Part shown: positions 51,237 through 59,564 of the stretch, in pieces
Layout: each line of letters begins with the position of its first letter
How positions within the stretch are numbered: the first letter of the stretch is position 1
Program-made: the position numbers and the translations under genes
From: Streptomyces mobaraensis NBRC 13819 = DSM 40847
Lineage (GTDB): Bacteria > Actinomycetota > Actinomycetes > Streptomycetales > Streptomycetaceae
Reading direction: 5' to 3'
DNA length: 64,000 bases
NCBI RefSeq assembly: GCF_017916255.1
Contig: NZ_CP072827.1
Location: forward strand, 1,116,001-1,180,000
Notes under the pieces: model-generated
The model's database searches: none
The model's input: only the letters and a program-made list of their open reading frames with translations
What the model was told of the DNA's origin: nothing

Positions 51237-52409
51237 TTACCGCGACTCGGGCCCCGCCAGGTGACGGGCGATCACCATCCGCTGGATCTGGTTGGTGCCC
51301 TCCACGATCTGGAGGACCTTCGCCTCGCGCATGTACCGCTCCGCCGGGAAGTCCGCCGTGTAGCCGTACCCGCCCATGAGCTGGACGGCGTCGGTGGTGA
51401 CCCGCATCGCCGCGTCGGTGCAGAACAGCTTGGCCATGGCCGCCTGCCGGGAGAACGGCAGCCCCTGGTCGCGCAGCCGGGCGGCGGCGAGGTAGAGGGC
51501 CCGGCCTGCCTCGATCTGCGTGGCCATGTCGGCCAGCAGGAAGCGCAGCCCCTGGAAGTCCGCGAGGGGCCGGCCGAACTGCCGCCGCCCGGTGACGAAG
51601 GCCAGCGCCTCGTCCAGGGCCGCCTGGGCGACGCCGACGGCGCAGGCGGCGATGCCGAGCCGGCCGGAGTCGAGGGCCGACAGGGCGATGGGGAAGCCCT
51701 GGCCCTCCTCACCGATGCGGCGCGCGTCCGGGACGCGTACGCCGTCGAAGTGCAGCTGCGCGGTCGGCGACCCCTTCATGCCCATCTTGCGCTCGGGCGC
51801 GGCGGGCGTCAGCCCCGGGGCGTCGCCGGGCACCAGGAACGCGGTGATGCCGTGCGCGCCCTCGCCGCCCGTCCGGGCCAGGACGGTGTAGAAGTCGGCG
51901 ATCCCGCCGTGCGTGATCCACGCCTTGGTGCCGGTGAGGACCCAGTCGTCGCCGTCGCGGACGGCGCGGGTGCGCAGGGACGCGGCGTCGGAGCCGGACT
52001 GCGGCTCGGAGAGGCAGTACGCGCCGAGGAGCCCGCCGCCGAGCATCGCGGGCAGGTGCTCCGCCTTCTGCTCCTTGCCGCCGTAACCGGCGAGGCCGTG
52101 GCAGGCGAGCGAGTGGACGCTGACGCCGAGGCCCACCGTCAGCCGCGCGGCGGCCAGTTCCTCCAGGACCTGGAGGTAGACCTCGTACGGCTGGCCTCCG
52201 CCCCCGAACTCCTCCGGGTAGGGCAGACCGAGCAGCCCGGACGAGGACAGCAGCCGGAAGAGGTCCCGGGGGAAGTGCCCCGCCTCCTCCTCGGCCGCCG
52301 CCCGCGGGGCGATCTCCCGCTGCACCAGGTCGCGCACCAGCGCGAGCAGGTCCTTGGCTTCCTCGGTGGGCAGCTGGCGCTCCACCGGCTGCGGGCCGTG
52401 GTCGGTCAT
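51237..52409 (-). CDS. Acyl-CoA dehydrogenase
   Basis: A 390-aa FAD-dependent acyl-CoA dehydrogenase for the first oxidation step of acyl-CoA breakdown. Motifs: AYCLSEPQSGSDAASLRTRA (FAD and substrate binding), WITHGGIADFYTVLAR, GRRQFGRPLADFQGLRF, and the C-terminal LQIVEGTNQIQRMVIARHL in which Glu370 is the likely catalytic base, as in short- and branched-chain members. Length is normal. The start is ATG 52409 with GGGAGGAG upstream. A candidate promoter GTGACG-N17-CATACT lies further upstream. The TetR gene upstream reads the same way and may control it, which is a guess from position only. Confidence 0.94.
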   Translation of the reverse strand: MTDHGPQPVERQLPTEEAKDLLALVRDLVQREIAPRAAAEEEAGHFPRDLFRLLSSSGLLGLPYPEEFGGGGQPYEVYLQVLEELAAARLTVGLGVSVHSLACHGLAGYGGKEQKAEHLPAMLGGGLLGAYCLSEPQSGSDAASLRTRAVRDGDDWVLTGTKAWITHGGIADFYTVLARTGGEGAHGITAFLVPGDAPGLTPAAPERKMGMKGSPTAQLHFDGVRVPDARRIGEEGQGFPIALSALDSGRLGIAACAVGVAQAALDEALAFVTGRRQFGRPLADFQGLRFLLADMATQIEAGRALYLAAARLRDQGLPFSRQAAMAKLFCTDAAMRVTTDAVQLMGGYGYTADFPAERYMREAKVLQIVEGTNQIQRMVIARHLAGPESR

Positions 52410-52749
52410 GCGACGGCTCTCCTCCCTGTCGGGCGCTGAGGCGGCGGGGGCCTGGGTGTCGGCCGGACCGCCGGTGATGCCCAGTCGACAGTCCCGTGCC
52501 GGGTCGCGGAATGGGGATGACCTGCGGCTGTGGCGCTTGGAGTATGCCTGATCGCGGGGTCCTCGTCACGGCTTGACAGATCATGGTCGGACTGCAACTG
52601 GAGGGTGCGGCCGTGGCTTTCACGACGTTGTCCCGCATATACCCTTTTCGGCCGTGCGCTTCACCGGCGAGCGGCGTGAATAGCCCGTCCGGCGTTCGAG
52701 GGGGGCGGAGGCTGTGCCCCCGCCCGCTCTCCGTCGTGCCCGGGGAGAC
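52410..52749. other. Intergenic region with decayed repeat element (copy G)
   Basis: This 340-bp region lies between the TetR stop and the acyl-CoA dehydrogenase start. At 52680-52700 it holds TAGCCCGTCCGGCGTTCGAG, a core of the dispersed repeat, followed by only a vestigial hairpin (GGGGGCGGAGGCTGTGCCCC) and a truncated tail. A perfect -35 TTGACA near 52574 reads away from any gene. Confidence 0.55.
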
Positions 52750-53379
52750 TCACCACCGCGTCCGCTCCGGCGCCGGGCACGTCGGCTCGTACTCCTCGAC
52801 CATCCGCAGCGCGTCCCCCAACGCCCGCACCAGCACCCCGCACACCAGCTCCCGGGGCAACTCTCGGCGGGCGAGCCAGTCCAGCGTCACCCCTTCCACC
52901 GCCGACAGCCAGCCGACGAGGGCGGTGCGGGCGACGGGCGGAAGGTCGGTGCGCCCCCAGGCGGCCCGGGCCATCGCGGTCAGGAGCTGTTCGCGGACGC
53001 GGTCGCGGATCGCGAGGACGTCGGCGTCGAAGCCGACGCCGCCGGTGACGATGGCGCGGTACGCGGCCTGGTGGTGCTGGGCGTAGCGGAGGTAGCCGTC
53101 GACGGTGTGGTGGACGCGCTCGACGGGCGGCAGGTCGTGGGTGGAGCCGGCGCGCTGGACGAGTTCGGCGACGGCGTCCTCGATGATGGCGAGGTAGTAG
53201 CCGCGCTTGCTGCTGAAGTAGTAGTAGATCAGCCCTTTGGCGACGCCCGCGTGCCGCGCTATGTCGTCCATGGACAGGGCGTCGTAGGACGTGTCGGCGA
53301 ACAGCTTCCGCCCGACGGCGATGAGTTCGGCCCGGCGCGCCTGCGCCCGCTCGCTTCCGCGCTGTTGACTATCGTTCAA
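52750..53379 (-). CDS. TetR-family transcriptional regulator
   Basis: A 209-aa TetR repressor-type protein. The N-terminal helix-turn-helix is clear (DALSMDDIARHAGVAKGLIY, YYFSSKRGYYLAIIE). The C-terminal ligand domain is helical and unassigned. Start: TTG 53379 is used here because the only ATG in frame (53412) adds residues unlike the family and lies in the promoter of the divergent gene. It is divergent from the DUF6230-DUF6114 pair across about 90 bp, so an operator shared by both is likely, and the TTGA…TCAA flanks at the start codon are a weak candidate. Confidence 0.9.
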   Translation of the reverse strand: MNDSQQRGSERAQARRAELIAVGRKLFADTSYDALSMDDIARHAGVAKGLIYYYFSSKRGYYLAIIEDAVAELVQRAGSTHDLPPVERVHHTVDGYLRYAQHHQAAYRAIVTGGVGFDADVLAIRDRVREQLLTAMARAAWGRTDLPPVARTALVGWLSAVEGVTLDWLARRELPRELVCGVLVRALGDALRMVEEYEPTCPAPERTRW

Positions 53380-53468
53380 AATCGGCCCTAGTCTCCAACT
53401 CCACGGGAACATCCGCAGTATGGCACCACCTGCACACCACGCACTTCCCTGAGTCGCGGGAGGAAGCA

Positions 53469-54083
53469 GTGAGCGGATCAGACCGAAATCTTCCGGAGGG
53501 CCGTACCGCCTGGAAGCGGACCGCCCTGATCGCCCTGCCGGCGGTGCTCGCGGTGGGCGCGATGGCCACGGGGATGGCGCAGGGCGCGCTCGCGGCCTCG
53601 TTCGCCGTCTCCGGCACGCACTTCCAGGTGTCGTCGGGCAGGCTGACCAGCGACGGGCTGGCCTCGTACGTGCAGACCGACCGGTCCGTCGACGGCAAGG
53701 GGCATCCGGTGGCCCTGCTGGGCATCGGCAACGCCCGGCTGAGCGACATCTGCCAGGCCGCCTCCGTGCCCACGCCGTTGGGCAAGGTCACGTTCAAGCT
53801 CACGGCCGGCGGGCGGGCCGGCGAGGTGACGGCGAGCGATCTGGTGATCGACGGCGAGGACCTCGTCGGGGACGCGGAGTTCGGGACGGCGCAGATCGGC
53901 CGGGACGCGTCGACGCTCGACCGGGTGCCGGGGGTGAAGGGCGACGCCGGCGCGTTCGGGCTCCAGGCGGGGAAGGTGACGGTGGCGGGCGTGCGGTCGC
54001 ACGCCTGGTCGGCCACGGGCGGCAACTTCCGGTTGAAGGGCCTGAAGCTCCAGGTGAACCTGGACGGCGACCAGTGCTTCTGA
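53469..54083 (+). CDS. DUF6230-family protein (membrane-anchored)
   Basis: A 204-aa protein with a single N-terminal hydrophobic segment (about 19-43, LIALPAVLAVGAMATGMAQG, then ALAASF) acting as signal or anchor, and a beta-rich extracytoplasmic body (FAVSGTHFQVSSGRL; GKVTFKLTAGG; LKLQVNLDGDQCF). It belongs to a Streptomyces-type family without known function. The start is GTG with GGGAGGAA upstream. It overlaps the DUF6114 gene by 10 bp, and this order is a recurrent pair in the genus. Divergent TetR control is likely. Confidence 0.88.
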   Translation: MSGSDRNLPEGRTAWKRTALIALPAVLAVGAMATGMAQGALAASFAVSGTHFQVSSGRLTSDGLASYVQTDRSVDGKGHPVALLGIGNARLSDICQAASVPTPLGKVTFKLTAGGRAGEVTASDLVIDGEDLVGDAEFGTAQIGRDASTLDRVPGVKGDAGAFGLQAGKVTVAGVRSHAWSATGGNFRLKGLKLQVNLDGDQCF

Positions 54084-54991
54084 GGCCACCGGCGCTTCCG
54101 CGGCTCCCGGACGGCCCGGCCCGCCGCCGCTTCCGCTCCTGGCGGCGGACCCGGCCCTTCTGGGCCGGCACCCTCCTCGTCCTGGGCGGTACGGAGTTGC
54201 TGGTGGTGCCGCTGTCACCGGTGACCGTGCTGGTGAGCCTGGGGCTGGGCGGGCTGGCCGCGCTGGGTATCGGGCTGGCGCTGATCGCGGCGGGGCTGTT
54301 CCTGTGGTTCCTGCCGTCGGCACGGCACTACGTCAGCGTCAACGCCCTCATCCTGTCGGTGCTGTCGTTCGCGGCCACCAACCTGGGCGGGTTCCTGGTG
54401 GGCATGGCCCTCGGCATCGCGGGCAGCGCGATGGGCTTCGGCTGGACCCCGAGGGGCGACCGCACGCTCGCCGTCGCGCTGCCGGCCGTCCTGCTGACGG
54501 CCCTGGCCGGGCCGTCGGCGGACCGGGCGGAGGCGGCGGAGGGGCCCCCGGGACGGCCGGGGCCGCCGGTCACCGCGTCCGCCACTCCCCCGTCCGTCAC
54601 CGCCTCCCGCTTCTCGCCGCACGGCTTCACCCTCGCCGGGGTGAGCCGACTCCCCACTGCCGAGGGCCGTTTGAAGGTCATCGTCCTCAAGATGCGGGCC
54701 GCGTCGCTGAGCGACTACCGACTGCGGACGCGCGACGGCCGGGCGGCCGGGCAACTCGGCCTGAGCGCACGCTCCTTGGAGCTACGCGGAGAGGTGACGC
54801 TCCACCTCACCCGGTTCCACGGCTGCCTGGAGGGCCTCCTCTGCCTCACCTTCTCCCCCGACACCCTCCCCGCACCCCCCGTGATCCCGCCCTTCGTCTT
54901 CATGACGGACGTCACGGCCGAACAGGCCCTCGTCACCGCTGACACGATCACGGCGGCCGGGCTGGAGCTGCGCGCCCTGCCGGGAATGTGA
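54074..54991 (+). CDS. DUF6114-family membrane protein with extracytoplasmic domain
   Basis: A 305-aa protein starting at GTG 54074, overlapping the DUF6230 stop. Four membrane segments lie within about 30-150 (FWAGTLLVLGGTELLVVPL; VLVSLGLGGLAALGIGLALI; YVSVNALILSVLSFAATNLG; TLAVALPAVLLTALAG). A Pro-rich linker and a beta-rich segment (RLKVIVLKMRAASLSDYRLR) follow; the latter resembles the DUF6230 body in that it ends LEGLLCLTFSPD. Function is unknown. The recurrent partnership suggests the two proteins form a surface complex. Confidence 0.88.
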   Translation: MLLRPPALPRLPDGPARRRFRSWRRTRPFWAGTLLVLGGTELLVVPLSPVTVLVSLGLGGLAALGIGLALIAAGLFLWFLPSARHYVSVNALILSVLSFAATNLGGFLVGMALGIAGSAMGFGWTPRGDRTLAVALPAVLLTALAGPSADRAEAAEGPPGRPGPPVTASATPPSVTASRFSPHGFTLAGVSRLPTAEGRLKVIVLKMRAASLSDYRLRTRDGRAAGQLGLSARSLELRGEVTLHLTRFHGCLEGLLCLTFSPDTLPAPPVIPPFVFMTDVTAEQALVTADTITAAGLELRALPGM

Positions 54992-55097
54992 ACGGCGTAC
55001 GCCCGCACATGGACGCTCCGCCGGTCCCCCGCGCGGCGGAGGCCGCCCGTCCGGACGGATGACGTCCCGCCGTCGCCCGGTGCGCCACGCTGGAGTC

Positions 55098-55697
55098 GTG
55101 ATCGAGCGATACCCGCGAACCGTCCCGTACCGCCTCTCCCGTCGGGGATCCGGCGCGGGGCCGGGCCTCGCCGCCGCGGTGTGGGGGGCCGTCTTCGCCG
55201 TGCCGAGCTTCGTCTGGGCGACGGGCCGCACCTTCGGCGCGCGGACGACGGTGTCGCCGTCCCTGGTGGAGCTCGCCCGCGACCGGGTGACGTGGTTCGT
55301 AGCCGTCCTGTGGGTGACGGGATTCCTGAAGCTCCTCGGGGCGCTGCTGGGGATCGGCCTGACGCGTCGGCGCGGCCCGGGGCTCAGCCGTCTCATGGTG
55401 TTCTGCGGCGGCGGCGCGGCGGTCCTGCTCGTCTGGCACGGCGGCCTCTTCGTCCTGGACGGGGTGCTGGTGGAGACCGGGGCGCTGTCGGCCGCGCCGG
55501 AGATCGTGGACCTGACGCTCTGGTACCTCTGCCTGTGGGGGCCGTGGTTCATCGCCGGCGGCCTGGCCTTCGGCGCCGCCACCGCGCGGTACGCCCGCCA
55601 CCGGGACACCCCGCGCGAGGTGCGCCGCCTCGGCGCCGCGGGGGCGCTGGGCGCGCTGCTGCTGTCACTGGCGTCGGCGGTCACCGGGATCGGCTGA
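55098..55697 (+). CDS. DUF3995-like four-helix membrane protein
   Basis: A 199-aa membrane protein with four hydrophobic segments (from about 18 to 190), including AAVWGAVFAVPSFVWATGRTFG and LTLWYLCLWGPWFIAGGLAFG. The pattern resembles DUF3995 proteins, of unknown function. Start is uncertain: GTG 55098 is used, with CACGCT 6 bases upstream that could serve as -10 of a leaderless message; ATG 55059 is an alternative. The two genes upstream and the reductase downstream read the same way, but gaps of over 100 bp argue against one operon. Confidence 0.72.
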   Translation: MIERYPRTVPYRLSRRGSGAGPGLAAAVWGAVFAVPSFVWATGRTFGARTTVSPSLVELARDRVTWFVAVLWVTGFLKLLGALLGIGLTRRRGPGLSRLMVFCGGGAAVLLVWHGGLFVLDGVLVETGALSAAPEIVDLTLWYLCLWGPWFIAGGLAFGAATARYARHRDTPREVRRLGAAGALGALLLSLASAVTGIG

Positions 55698-55827
55698 TAC
55701 CGGGCGGTATCCGGTCCGCCTGTGTCGGGGACCGCCGCGCCTTCCGTGAGCGATCATGTCTGGTGCACCCTGCGGGCGCGGCCGTGGCCGCGGCTCCTCC
55801 TTTCCCGTGATTCCCGAGGAACTCATC

Positions 55828-56400
55828 ATGCGCACTCTGATCAGCACCGCCTTCGTCTCGCTCGACGGCGTCGTGGAAGCCCCGGGCGGCGAGCCCGGAT
55901 ACCGGAATTCCGGGTGGACCTTCAAGGACGTGGAGTTCCTTCCCGAGGCGTTCGAGATCAAGGGGCGTGAGCAGGAGGAGGCCACCGCGATGCTGCTCGG
56001 CCGGAGGAGTTACGAGGCGTTCGCCGCGGTGTGGCCGGACATGGAGGACTTCGCCGGTTACCGGGTGATGCCGAAGTACGTCGTCTCCACGACGCTCGCC
56101 GAGAGCGACCTGGTGACGAACTGGGGCGAGACCACGATCCTGCGCTCCCTCGACGAGGTCGCCGCGCTGAAGGAGAGCGAGGGCGGCCCGATCATCGTCC
56201 ACGGCAGTGCCGCGCTGAACCGGAGCCTTTCCGACGCCGGTCTGATCGACCGCTACCACCTGCTCGTCTTCCCGCTGCTGCTGGGCGCGGGCAAGCGCCT
56301 CTTCAGCACCACGGACAAGGACACCCAGAAGCTGCGGCTGGTGGAGCACGAGGCGTACGCCAACGGCCTGCAGAAGAACGTGTTCGAGGTCGTCCGCTGA
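55828..56400 (+). CDS. Dihydrofolate reductase-like (RibD C-terminal domain) protein
   Basis: A 190-aa RibD_C/DHFR-like protein. It opens with RTLISTAFVSLDGVVEAPGG and continues with MLLGRRSYEAFAAVWPD, KYVVSTTLAESD, PIIVHGSAALNRSL and the C-terminal RYHLLVFPLLLGAGKRLF. The fold binds NADPH, and the physiological substrate is usually unknown (the YwjB/YyaP group). ATG 55828 has GAGGAA 6 bases upstream. It lies 66 bp before the dihydroxyacetone kinase-like gene in the same direction. Confidence 0.92.
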   Translation: MRTLISTAFVSLDGVVEAPGGEPGYRNSGWTFKDVEFLPEAFEIKGREQEEATAMLLGRRSYEAFAAVWPDMEDFAGYRVMPKYVVSTTLAESDLVTNWGETTILRSLDEVAALKESEGGPIIVHGSAALNRSLSDAGLIDRYHLLVFPLLLGAGKRLFSTTDKDTQKLRLVEHEAYANGLQKNVFEVVR

Positions 56401-56466
56401 CCCGTCGCCGCCCGCGCCTACGCTGGGCCGGAACGCAGCCGTTCGTCAGGGGCAAGGAGCCGCGCC

Positions 56467-57591
56467 ATGACCACCGTTCCGCTTGACATCGCTTTCTTCC
56501 GCCGTTTCCTCGACCGCGCCGTCGAGGTGGTCGTCGCCTCCGCCGACCACCTCACCGAGCTGGACGCCGCCATCGGGGACGCGGACCACGGCGCCAACCT
56601 CAAGCGGGGCTTCACCTCCGCCGCCGGGGCGGAGGCGGTGGCGGCGGCCGGGACGCCGGGGGCGCTGCTGACCGCCGTGGGCGCGCATCTGACGAACACG
56701 GTGGGCGGGGCGTCCGGCCCGCTGTTCGGCACGGTGTTCCGGCGGATGGGCAAGGTGCTGGGCGAAGAGGCCGAGGTGACGCCCGAGGCGCTGGGGCAGG
56801 GGCTGGCCGCCGCCGTCCGCAGCGTGCGCCGGCTGGGCGACTCCGCCCCCGGGGACGCGACCATGGTCGACGCCCTCCAGCCCGCCGCCGACGCCCTCGC
56901 CGCCTCCCTCGCGGACGGCGACGACGTGCCGGCCGCGCTGCGGGCGGCGGCACGCGCCGCCGTCGAGGGCGCGGAGGCGACCGTACCGCTCAGGGCCCGC
57001 CGGGGCCGGGCCAGTTACCTGGGCGAGCGGAGCGTCGGCCACGAGGATCCGGGCGCGGCGTCCTCCGCGCTGCTCGTCACGGCGCTGTACGAGGCCACGG
57101 ACCCGGAGCTCGCCCCGCGGCGGCAAGAGGAGCCGGGCCGGCAGGAGGAACCGCGGGCCGCCGAGGTCACCCCGGATGCCTCGCCCGCCCCCGCCCCCGG
57201 CCGCGTCGGTGTCGTCCTCGTGTCGCACAGCCGTGAACTGGCCGCCGCCACGGCCGGGCTGGCCGCCGCGCTGGTCGGGACCGGTGACCCGGCGCCCGTC
57301 GCGCTCGCGGGCGGGCTGCCCGACGGGGGCGTCGGGACCAGCGCCGAGCTGGTCCGGACGGCGGTCGCGGAGGCCGGCGAGGGAGCCGGCGTGGTGGTCC
57401 TGTGCGACATGGGCAGCGCGGTGCTCACGGTGAAGTCCCTGCTCGGTACCGGGGAACTGGCGGACGCCCGGCTGGTGGACGCCCCGTTCGTCGAGGGCGC
57501 CGTCGCCGCCGTGGTGACGGCCTCGGCGGGCGGCGACCTGGCCGCCGTTCTGGCGGCGGCCGAGGACGCCCGTACCTACCGCAAGCTCTAG
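56467..57591 (+). CDS. DhaL-DhaM fusion (dihydroxyacetone kinase ADP-binding and phosphoryl-donor subunits)
   Basis: A 374-aa fusion. Residues 1-210 are DhaL, the ADP-binding subunit: DAAIGDADHGANLKRGF at 34-50 carries the Asp residues that hold Mg-ADP, and TNTVGGASGPLFGTVF and GDSAPGDATMVDAL follow. Residues 247-374 are a DhaM-type PTS EIIA domain: VVLVSHSRELAAAT with His254 at the phospho-histidine position, and VVVLCDMGSAVLTVKSLL. An acidic/Pro linker (215-245) joins them. PTS-dependent kinases need DhaK, which holds the sugar, yet no dhaK lies next to it or anywhere in the window. The gene may work with a distant DhaK or serve regulation. Confidence 0.92.
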   Translation: MTTVPLDIAFFRRFLDRAVEVVVASADHLTELDAAIGDADHGANLKRGFTSAAGAEAVAAAGTPGALLTAVGAHLTNTVGGASGPLFGTVFRRMGKVLGEEAEVTPEALGQGLAAAVRSVRRLGDSAPGDATMVDALQPAADALAASLADGDDVPAALRAAARAAVEGAEATVPLRARRGRASYLGERSVGHEDPGAASSALLVTALYEATDPELAPRRQEEPGRQEEPRAAEVTPDASPAPAPGRVGVVLVSHSRELAAATAGLAAALVGTGDPAPVALAGGLPDGGVGTSAELVRTAVAEAGEGAGVVVLCDMGSAVLTVKSLLGTGELADARLVDAPFVEGAVAAVVTASAGGDLAAVLAAAEDARTYRKL

Positions 57592-57601
57592 AAGCCGCCG
57601 G

Positions 57602-58348
57602 TCACCTGCTGAAGAGCTCGAACGCGACCGCCGGCCGGCCGCCGAACCGCTCCCCCGCCGCCTTCATGTTGCCCTCCAGGAAGGTCCGGCAGTAGCGCTC
57701 CGGTTCCTCGTCCGTCAGTGCCTCGATGTACGTGCGGTGGCAGAGCAGCGACGCCACCGCGCGGTCGAGGCCGGCGCTCGCGTCCACCGCGTGGGTGGGC
57801 CGCGGCGAGCCGGCGACGGCCACGTAGCGCACGCCGTTCCACGGGGTCAGGCCGTCGTCGACGAGCTCGGGGAAGATCCAGCGGTTCCCGGCGTCGGCGA
57901 CGGCGTCCAGGGTGGCCCGGCCGACGGCCCGGTGGTCGGGGGTGTTCCAGGCGACCCCGCCCCAGGTGTCGTGGTGGTTGAGGGTGAGGACGAGTTCGGG
58001 GCGGTGACGGCGGACGGCGGCGGCGATGTCGCGGCGCAGCGCGGTGCCGTACTCGATGACGCCGTCCGCGTGGTCGAGGAACTCGACGGTGTCCACGCCC
58101 ACGGCGGCGGCGCTCTCCCGCTGCTCGCGTTCGCGCAGCGGTCCGGCCTCGGCGGGGCTCAGGGTGTCGATGCCCGCCTCGCCGCGCGTCGCCAGGACGT
58201 AGGCGCAGGTGCGTCCCTCGTCCAGCCAGGCGGCGATGGCGGCGGACGCCCCGTACTCGAGGTCGTCGGGGTGGGCGACGACGGCGAGGGCGCGCCGCCA
58301 GTCGGTGGGCATGGGCTGGAGCTGCTGGGGGGTGGTGTGGTCCGGCAT
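57602..58348 (-). CDS. PIG-L (LmbE) family deacetylase
   Basis: A 248-aa zinc-dependent N-deacetylase of the PIG-L family. The metal motif AHPDD is at 25-29 (Asp28/Asp29 with His26). GVIEYGTALRRDIAA and LTLNHHDTWGGVAWNTPDHR, whose late His is the third metal ligand, follow. Relatives include the mycothiol enzyme MshB and deacetylases in antibiotic pathways, but there is no mycothiol context here. ATG 58348 has GGAGG 7 bases upstream. It is convergent to dhaLM with only 10 bp between and divergent from the ABC importer. Confidence 0.92.
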   Translation of the reverse strand: MPDHTTPQQLQPMPTDWRRALAVVAHPDDLEYGASAAIAAWLDEGRTCAYVLATRGEAGIDTLSPAEAGPLREREQRESAAAVGVDTVEFLDHADGVIEYGTALRRDIAAAVRRHRPELVLTLNHHDTWGGVAWNTPDHRAVGRATLDAVADAGNRWIFPELVDDGLTPWNGVRYVAVAGSPRPTHAVDASAGLDRAVASLLCHRTYIEALTDEEPERYCRTFLEGNMKAAGERFGGRPAVAFELFSR

Positions 58349-58493
58349 GGTCGGTCCTCCGCGGTAGTCGATCTTCCGCAGCCTATGCCGCACATCTCGC
58401 CGCCCGCCGGGAACCCGATCGGCGCGCGGTCCGACTACAGGTCAGGGCCCGCACGAAGCGGTCCCTATGGAACGACCCCCTGGAGTGTTTCTC

Positions 58494-59564
58494 ATGCGCC
58501 CTCGTGCGTGGTGCGGTGTGCTGGCCGCGGTGGCCCTGACGGCGACGGCTTGTGGCGGTGGCGGCGGTAACGACGGGGAGGCCGGGAAGGAGGGCGCTTC
58601 GGGGGGCTCGGGCGGCAAGGGCTTCCCGGTGAGCGTCCAGGACTGCTCGGGTGCGAAGACGACGTTCGACGGACCGCCGAAGAAGATCGTGACGAGCAAC
58701 GCCGCGGCCCTGGAGCTGCTGCTGTGGCTGGGCGCGGGCGACCGGATCGCCGGTACGGGCTTCCCGCCCGGGAAGGGCGCGGTGCCGCGGCAGTTCGCGG
58801 ACCAGGCGGCGAAGGTGCCGGTCCTGGGCAAGACGGTGATCCCCAAGGAGAAGCTGCTGGGCTCGGGCGCGGACGTCTACATCGACTCGTTCTCGTCCAT
58901 GAAGAACATGCGCGGCGCCGGTGACGCGCCCACGCCGGAGGAGTTCAAGGCGGCCGGCATCAAGCACATCTTCCTCAAGTCGACGGCGTGCGCGGCCATG
59001 AACAAGTCGCCGCGCACCGACCTGTCGGGCATCGAGTCGGACATCGAGGAGCTGGGCCGCGTCACCGGCACCTCGGCGCGGGCCGCCGAGCTGGTGGCGG
59101 ACATGCGGAAGAAGACGGACGGCGTCCGGGACGCGCTCAAGGACGTGCCGGAGGACAAGCGGCCGTCGTACTTCCTCTTCGACTTCGACGCGGGCACCAA
59201 GCAGCCCATGGCGGTGTGCAACCGGCAGGTCGCCAACGCCGTCATCACCCAGGGCGGGGGCCGCAACGTCTTCGCCGACTGCGACGGCGACTTCAAGCCC
59301 GTCGGCTGGGAGGACGTGGTGGCGAAGAATCCGGACTTCATCCAGCTCGCCGTGCGCAACCGGGGCGGCGAGGAGGCGAACCGCAAGGCGTTCGCCGAGG
59401 CGGAGGACTTCCTCAAGTCCTTCCCCGCGACGAAGGACCTGAAGGCCGTCAAGGAGGGCCGTTTCCTGCGCATCGGATCCGAGCGGACGACGATCGCCGG
59501 TGTGCGCAGCGCGGACACCGTACGGGAGATCGCGCACGTCCTGCACCCGGACAAGGTCAAGTAG
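58494..59564 (+). CDS. Lipoprotein substrate-binding protein of a metal-chelate/B12-type ABC importer
   Basis: A 356-aa class III (helical-backbone) binding protein, the BtuF/FhuD type used for siderophores, hemes, cobalamin and other metal chelates. Signal peptide with lipobox TATAC, lipidated Cys20, then a Gly/Ser/Asp linker. Domain 1 starts at GPPKKIVTSNAAALELLLWL; domain 2 includes VGWEDVVAKNPDFIQL. Four further cysteines (DCSG, STACAAMN, MAVCNRQ, FADCDGD) are unusual for this class and might affect metal binding. It is followed directly by the permease (no gap) and ATPase. The substrate is not identifiable; the isonitrile operon facing this cluster suggests an isonitrile metallophore. 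Confidence 0.92.
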   Translation: MRPRAWCGVLAAVALTATACGGGGGNDGEAGKEGASGGSGGKGFPVSVQDCSGAKTTFDGPPKKIVTSNAAALELLLWLGAGDRIAGTGFPPGKGAVPRQFADQAAKVPVLGKTVIPKEKLLGSGADVYIDSFSSMKNMRGAGDAPTPEEFKAAGIKHIFLKSTACAAMNKSPRTDLSGIESDIEELGRVTGTSARAAELVADMRKKTDGVRDALKDVPEDKRPSYFLFDFDAGTKQPMAVCNRQVANAVITQGGGRNVFADCDGDFKPVGWEDVVAKNPDFIQLAVRNRGGEEANRKAFAEAEDFLKSFPATKDLKAVKEGRFLRIGSERTTIAGVRSADTVREIAHVLHPDKVK

